33,078 bases of DNA from Paucimonas sp. Its GTDB lineage: Bacteria > Pseudomonadota > Gammaproteobacteria > Pseudomonadales > Pseudomonadaceae. The translations under genes and the position numbers were made by a program. Of this stretch, positions 31,301 through 33,078 are shown one piece after another (position 1 is the stretch's first letter; each line of letters opens with the position of its first letter). Below the pieces are notes generated by a model. It was not told the DNA's origin. It was given only the letters and a program-made list of their open reading frames with translations, and searched no databases. The DNA is taken from the NCBI GenBank assembly GCA_031253995.1, contig JAIRVG010000016.1, positions 1 to 33,078 of the forward strand. The letters are read 5' to 3'.

Positions 31301-33078
31301 CCGCAAACCGTGACCACGCCGTTGGGCAATACCCTGACGGTCACTGGCTACGATCCGAGCACGGGGGTGGTTTCCTATAGCTACACCTTGCTGGAGAACG
31401 AAGCGCATCCTTCTGCGGGTGGGGCCAATAGCCTGACCGAGAGTTTCACCGTCACCGCTACCGATACCGATGGCTCCAGCAGCAGTGGCAGCCTCGACGT
31501 GAATATCGTCGACGACACGCCGACCGCTGTTGCGGATACCAATGCCTCGGTGGCCACCGAAGTTGCCACGGTGCTGACGGGTAATGTGCTGACCAATGAC
31601 GTGCAGGGCGCTGATCGTGTTGTCGGACCGATCACTGCCGGTACCTTCGTCGGGACCTACGGCACCCTGGTGCTTGCTGCGGACGGCTCCTACACCTACA
31701 CCCTGAACCCTTCAGATCCGGACTTCTTCAATCTGCACGGCGGTGGGACGGGGACCGAAACCTTCGCCTACACCTTGACCGATGCTGACGGCGATACCAG
31801 CACCGCCAACCTGGTGCTGAACATCAAGAACCTCAACGATCCGGTCACCCTCAATGGCCTGGACCAGGCTGGCGGTGAGGTGAGCGTCTACGAGAAGAAT
31901 CTGAGCGACGGTAGCGCGCCGAACACCGGTGCACTGACCCAGAGCGGCACCTTTACCGTGACTGCACCGGATGGCCTGCAGACCCTGAGTGTGGGTGGCA
32001 TCAATGTCATCAGCGGTGGTGTGGCCGCGACCTTCCCGCAAACGGCGACGACTCCGTTGGGGAATACGCTGACGGTCACTGGCTATGACCCGAGCACGGG
32101 GGTCGTGTCCTACAGCTACACCTTGCTGGACAACGAGGCGCATCCGAATGCAGGCGGTGCGAACAGCCTGACCGAGAGCTTCACCGTCACTGCGACTGAC
32201 ACTGATGGCAGCAGCAGTACCGGCAGCCTGGACGTGAATATCGTCGACGACACGCCGACCGCCGTTGCCGATACCAATGCCTCGGTGGCCACCGAAGTTG
32301 CCACGGTGCTGACGGGTAATGTGCTGACCAATGACGTGCAGGGCGCTGACCGTGTCGTCGGACCGATCACTGCAGGCACCTTCGTCGGAACCTACGGCAC
32401 CCTGGTGCTGGCGGCAGATGGCTCCTACACCTACACCCTGAATCCTGCGGATCCGGACTTCTTCAATCTGCACGGCGGTGGGACGGGGACCGAAACCTTC
32501 TCCTACACCTTGACTGATGCTGATGGGGATACCAGCACCGCCAACCTGGTGCTGGATATCAAGAACCTCAACGATCCGGTCACCCTCAATGGCCTGGACA
32601 AGGCTGGCGGCGAACTGACGGTTTACGAGAAGAACCTGAGCGATGGCAGTGCGCCGAATACCGGTGCACTGACCCAGTCCGGCACCTTCACCGTCACCGC
32701 GCCGGATGGCCTGCAGACGCTGAACGTGGGGGGTATCAATGTGGTCAGCGGCGGCGTGGCCGCGACCTTCCCGCAATCCACCACCACCTTGCTGGGCAAT
32801 ACCCTGACGGTCACCGGCTACAACGCCAGTACCGGCGTTGTGTCCTACAGCTACACCCTGTTGGATAACGAGGCGCATCCGAATGCCGGCGGCATCAACA
32901 GCCTGACGGAGAGTTTCACCGTCACGGCGACCGACACGGACGGCAGCAGCAGTACCGGTAGTCTCGATGTGAATGTCGTCGATGACGTGCCGACCGCCGT
33001 TGCCGACACCAACGCCTCGCTGGCGACCGAAGTGGCCACGGTGCTGACGGGTAATGTGCTGACCAACGATGTCCAGGG
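28391..33078 (+). CDS. Giant LapA-family biofilm adhesin, N-terminal part (probably MapA type)
   Basis: Partial gene: 1,562 codons with no in-frame stop, continuing past the right edge. Residues 1-160 form the LapA-type N-terminal retention module (MAKSIGVVSKVIGQVFAVEA; LQQAIAAGGDPTQDAEAAAAG, about 98-118) with a LapG-type cleavage motif AAAG at 115-118, then GGGHSFVLL (128-136) and DPVIGFPTAGF. From about 180 the protein is built of tandem repeats, each with a VCBS-like half (DDTPTAVADTNASVATE...TNLNDPV) and a second beta-rich half (GLD.AGGELSVYEKNL...YSYTLLENEAHP). The C-terminal RTX/secretion signal is outside the window. GAGGAG lies 7 nt before ATG 28391. The divergent operon encodes its exporter. 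Adjacent lapD/lapG are absent. Confidence 0.93.
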   Translation, partial: MAKSIGVVSKVIGQVFAVEADGTRRLLVEGDRLFAGEQLVTGAAGAVAVHLANGEELTLGRDSSLLLSNALLANHAPHVLAPEVITPSEAQLTEVEKLQQAIAAGGDPTQDAEAAAAGPNNGAPGALGGGHSFVLLTEVGARVDPVIGFPTAGFNFFGELANLETGFIDHSLLPAVDNPISLEGLAVAGGEITVNEASLPQGSASDPAALVQTGTFSVVAPDGVFNLNVGGINVLTNGSVTGVGQSITTGTGNLLTITGYDAATGVVSYTYTLTTAGSSVGESIPVSASDSNGDVTSGSLDVTIVDDVPRAVDDTNASVATEASTVLTGNVLPNDIQGADRTANPIIPGTFVGTYGTLVLASDGSYTYTLNPSDPDFVNLHGGGKGSETFTYTLTDADGDTSTANLVLNITNLDDGVNLGGLGANGGVINVFESNLASGSSPDAPALTQGGSFTVSAADGLQNLSVGGISVISGGVAITSPQSIVTPLGNTLTVTSYDPTTGVVTYSYTLQENETHPTGGGANNLTETFTVVASDTDGSTSSIDLNVVIVDDVPRAVDDTNAAVATEASTVLTGNVLPNDIQGADRVANPIVPGTFVGTYGTLVLAADGSYTYTLNPSDPDFFNLHGGGQGTETFAYTLTDADGDTSTANLVLNITNLNDPVTLGGLDTAGSELSVDEKNLAAGSSPDAAALTQSGTFTVSAPDGLQTLSVGGINVISGGVVAGFPQTVTTPLGNALTVTGYNSATGVVSYSYTLLENEAHPSAGGANSLTESFTVTATDTDGSSSTGSLDVNIVDDTPTAVADTNGSVATEAATVLTGNVLTNDVQGADRVVGPITAGTFVGTYGTLVLAADGSYTYTLNPADPDFFNLHGGGTGIETFAYTLTDADGDTSTANLVLNITNLNDPVTLTGLDNAGGELSVYEKNLAAGSSPDAGALTQAGTFSITAPDGLQSLSVGGINVISGGVAATFPQTVTTPLGNTLTVTGYDPSTGVVSYSYTLLENEAHPSAGGANSLTESFTVTATDTDGSSSSGSLDVNIVDDTPTAVADTNASVATEVATVLTGNVLTNDVQGADRVVGPITAGTFVGTYGTLVLAADGSYTYTLNPSDPDFFNLHGGGTGTETFAYTLTDADGDTSTANLVLNIKNLNDPVTLNGLDQAGGEVSVYEKNLSDGSAPNTGALTQSGTFTVTAPDGLQTLSVGGINVISGGVAATFPQTATTPLGNTLTVTGYDPSTGVVSYSYTLLDNEAHPNAGGANSLTESFTVTATDTDGSSSTGSLDVNIVDDTPTAVADTNASVATEVATVLTGNVLTNDVQGADRVVGPITAGTFVGTYGTLVLAADGSYTYTLNPADPDFFNLHGGGTGTETFSYTLTDADGDTSTANLVLDIKNLNDPVTLNGLDKAGGELTVYEKNLSDGSAPNTGALTQSGTFTVTAPDGLQTLNVGGINVVSGGVAATFPQSTTTLLGNTLTVTGYNASTGVVSYSYTLLDNEAHPNAGGINSLTESFTVTATDTDGSSSTGSLDVNVVDDVPTAVADTNASLATEVATVLTGNVLTNDVQ
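29306..33078 (+). repeat. 735-bp tandem repeats encoding 245-residue adhesin units
   Basis: The codons for the DD(V/T)P motif start at 29306, 30041, 30776, 31511, 32246 and 32981, each exactly 735 bp apart: five complete units plus the start of a sixth cut by the window edge. No insertion or deletion disturbs the period. Units 3 onward (from 30776) are most alike; units 1 and 2 use DDVPRAVDD where units 3-5 have DDTPTAVAD. A half-unit (about 28931-29305) precedes the array. Confidence 0.95.

Noticed and set aside
28400..31408. A 1002-codon open frame antisense to the adhesin
   Set aside because: It mirrors the periodic repeats of the adhesin gene on the opposite strand. The strong codon bias leaves few stops in that frame. 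It has no ribosome-binding site, and its translation simply repeats without any known domain.
31712..32878. A further open frame antisense to the adhesin repeats
   Set aside because: Same cause as above: it follows the 735-bp period and has no independent coding evidence.

Overview
The window looks like the chromosome of a fluorescent Pseudomonas (P. fluorescens/putida lineage). The grounds are high GC with strong G/C wobble preference, GTGGGAGCTGGC-type REP/REPIN palindromes between genes, and a gene order that matches my memory of Pseudomonas: LysR, PA1414-like small protein, sodium:solute symporter, gbuA, gbuR, PAS-type chemoreceptor. No tRNA, rRNA, insertion sequence, prophage or CRISPR array is visible.

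Layout. 1-462 is gene-free: a probable dispersed repeat, a (AGCACC)9 microsatellite and the terminator of an outer-membrane porin (463-1707, -). A FemAB-like acetyltransferase follows (1957-3093, +). Next comes a tight leftward cluster: LysR regulator, alpha/beta hydrolase, periplasmic cyclophilin and ABC exporter (7355 down to 3156). Rightward from 7406 are a small exported protein, azoreductase azoR, whose ribosome-binding site lies inside a perfect 12-bp inverted repeat, and an EamA exporter overlapping a convergent YbdG-like mechanosensitive channel. A DEAD-box helicase, a REPIN-associated tandem duplication, a small exported protein, a winged-helix-like protein, a second EamA exporter and a convergent overlapping YbfB-type MFS transporter with its divergent LysR regulator come next.

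16543-20437 is a guanidinobutyrate-type block: a PA1414-like 40-aa ORF with an ANR-like box upstream and a strong terminator (the locus that encodes the low-oxygen sRNA SicX in P. aeruginosa), a sodium:solute symporter, guanidinobutyrase gbuA and its divergent LysR regulator gbuR. Then come a PAS/MCP energy-taxis receptor and the tRNA acp3U transferase TapT.

22920-33078 is a type I secretion adhesin locus. A leftward operon encodes the TolC-like outer-membrane pore, the ABC ATPase with a degenerate C39 domain and the HlyD-type adaptor (lapE-lapB-lapC type). Divergently, across a 519-bp control region with a FleQ-like box, starts a giant LapA-family adhesin. Its N-terminus carries the retention module and an AAAG LapG-type cleavage motif, and it continues into 245-residue repeats with an exact 735-bp period. 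The gene runs off the right edge. lapD and lapG are not in this window, and the setting next to the energy-taxis receptor fits the second adhesin system (MapA type) better than the classical lapA locus.

The most interesting signals are the adhesin and its control region, the SicX-like locus, the azoR hairpin and the REPIN-linked duplication of a gene end.
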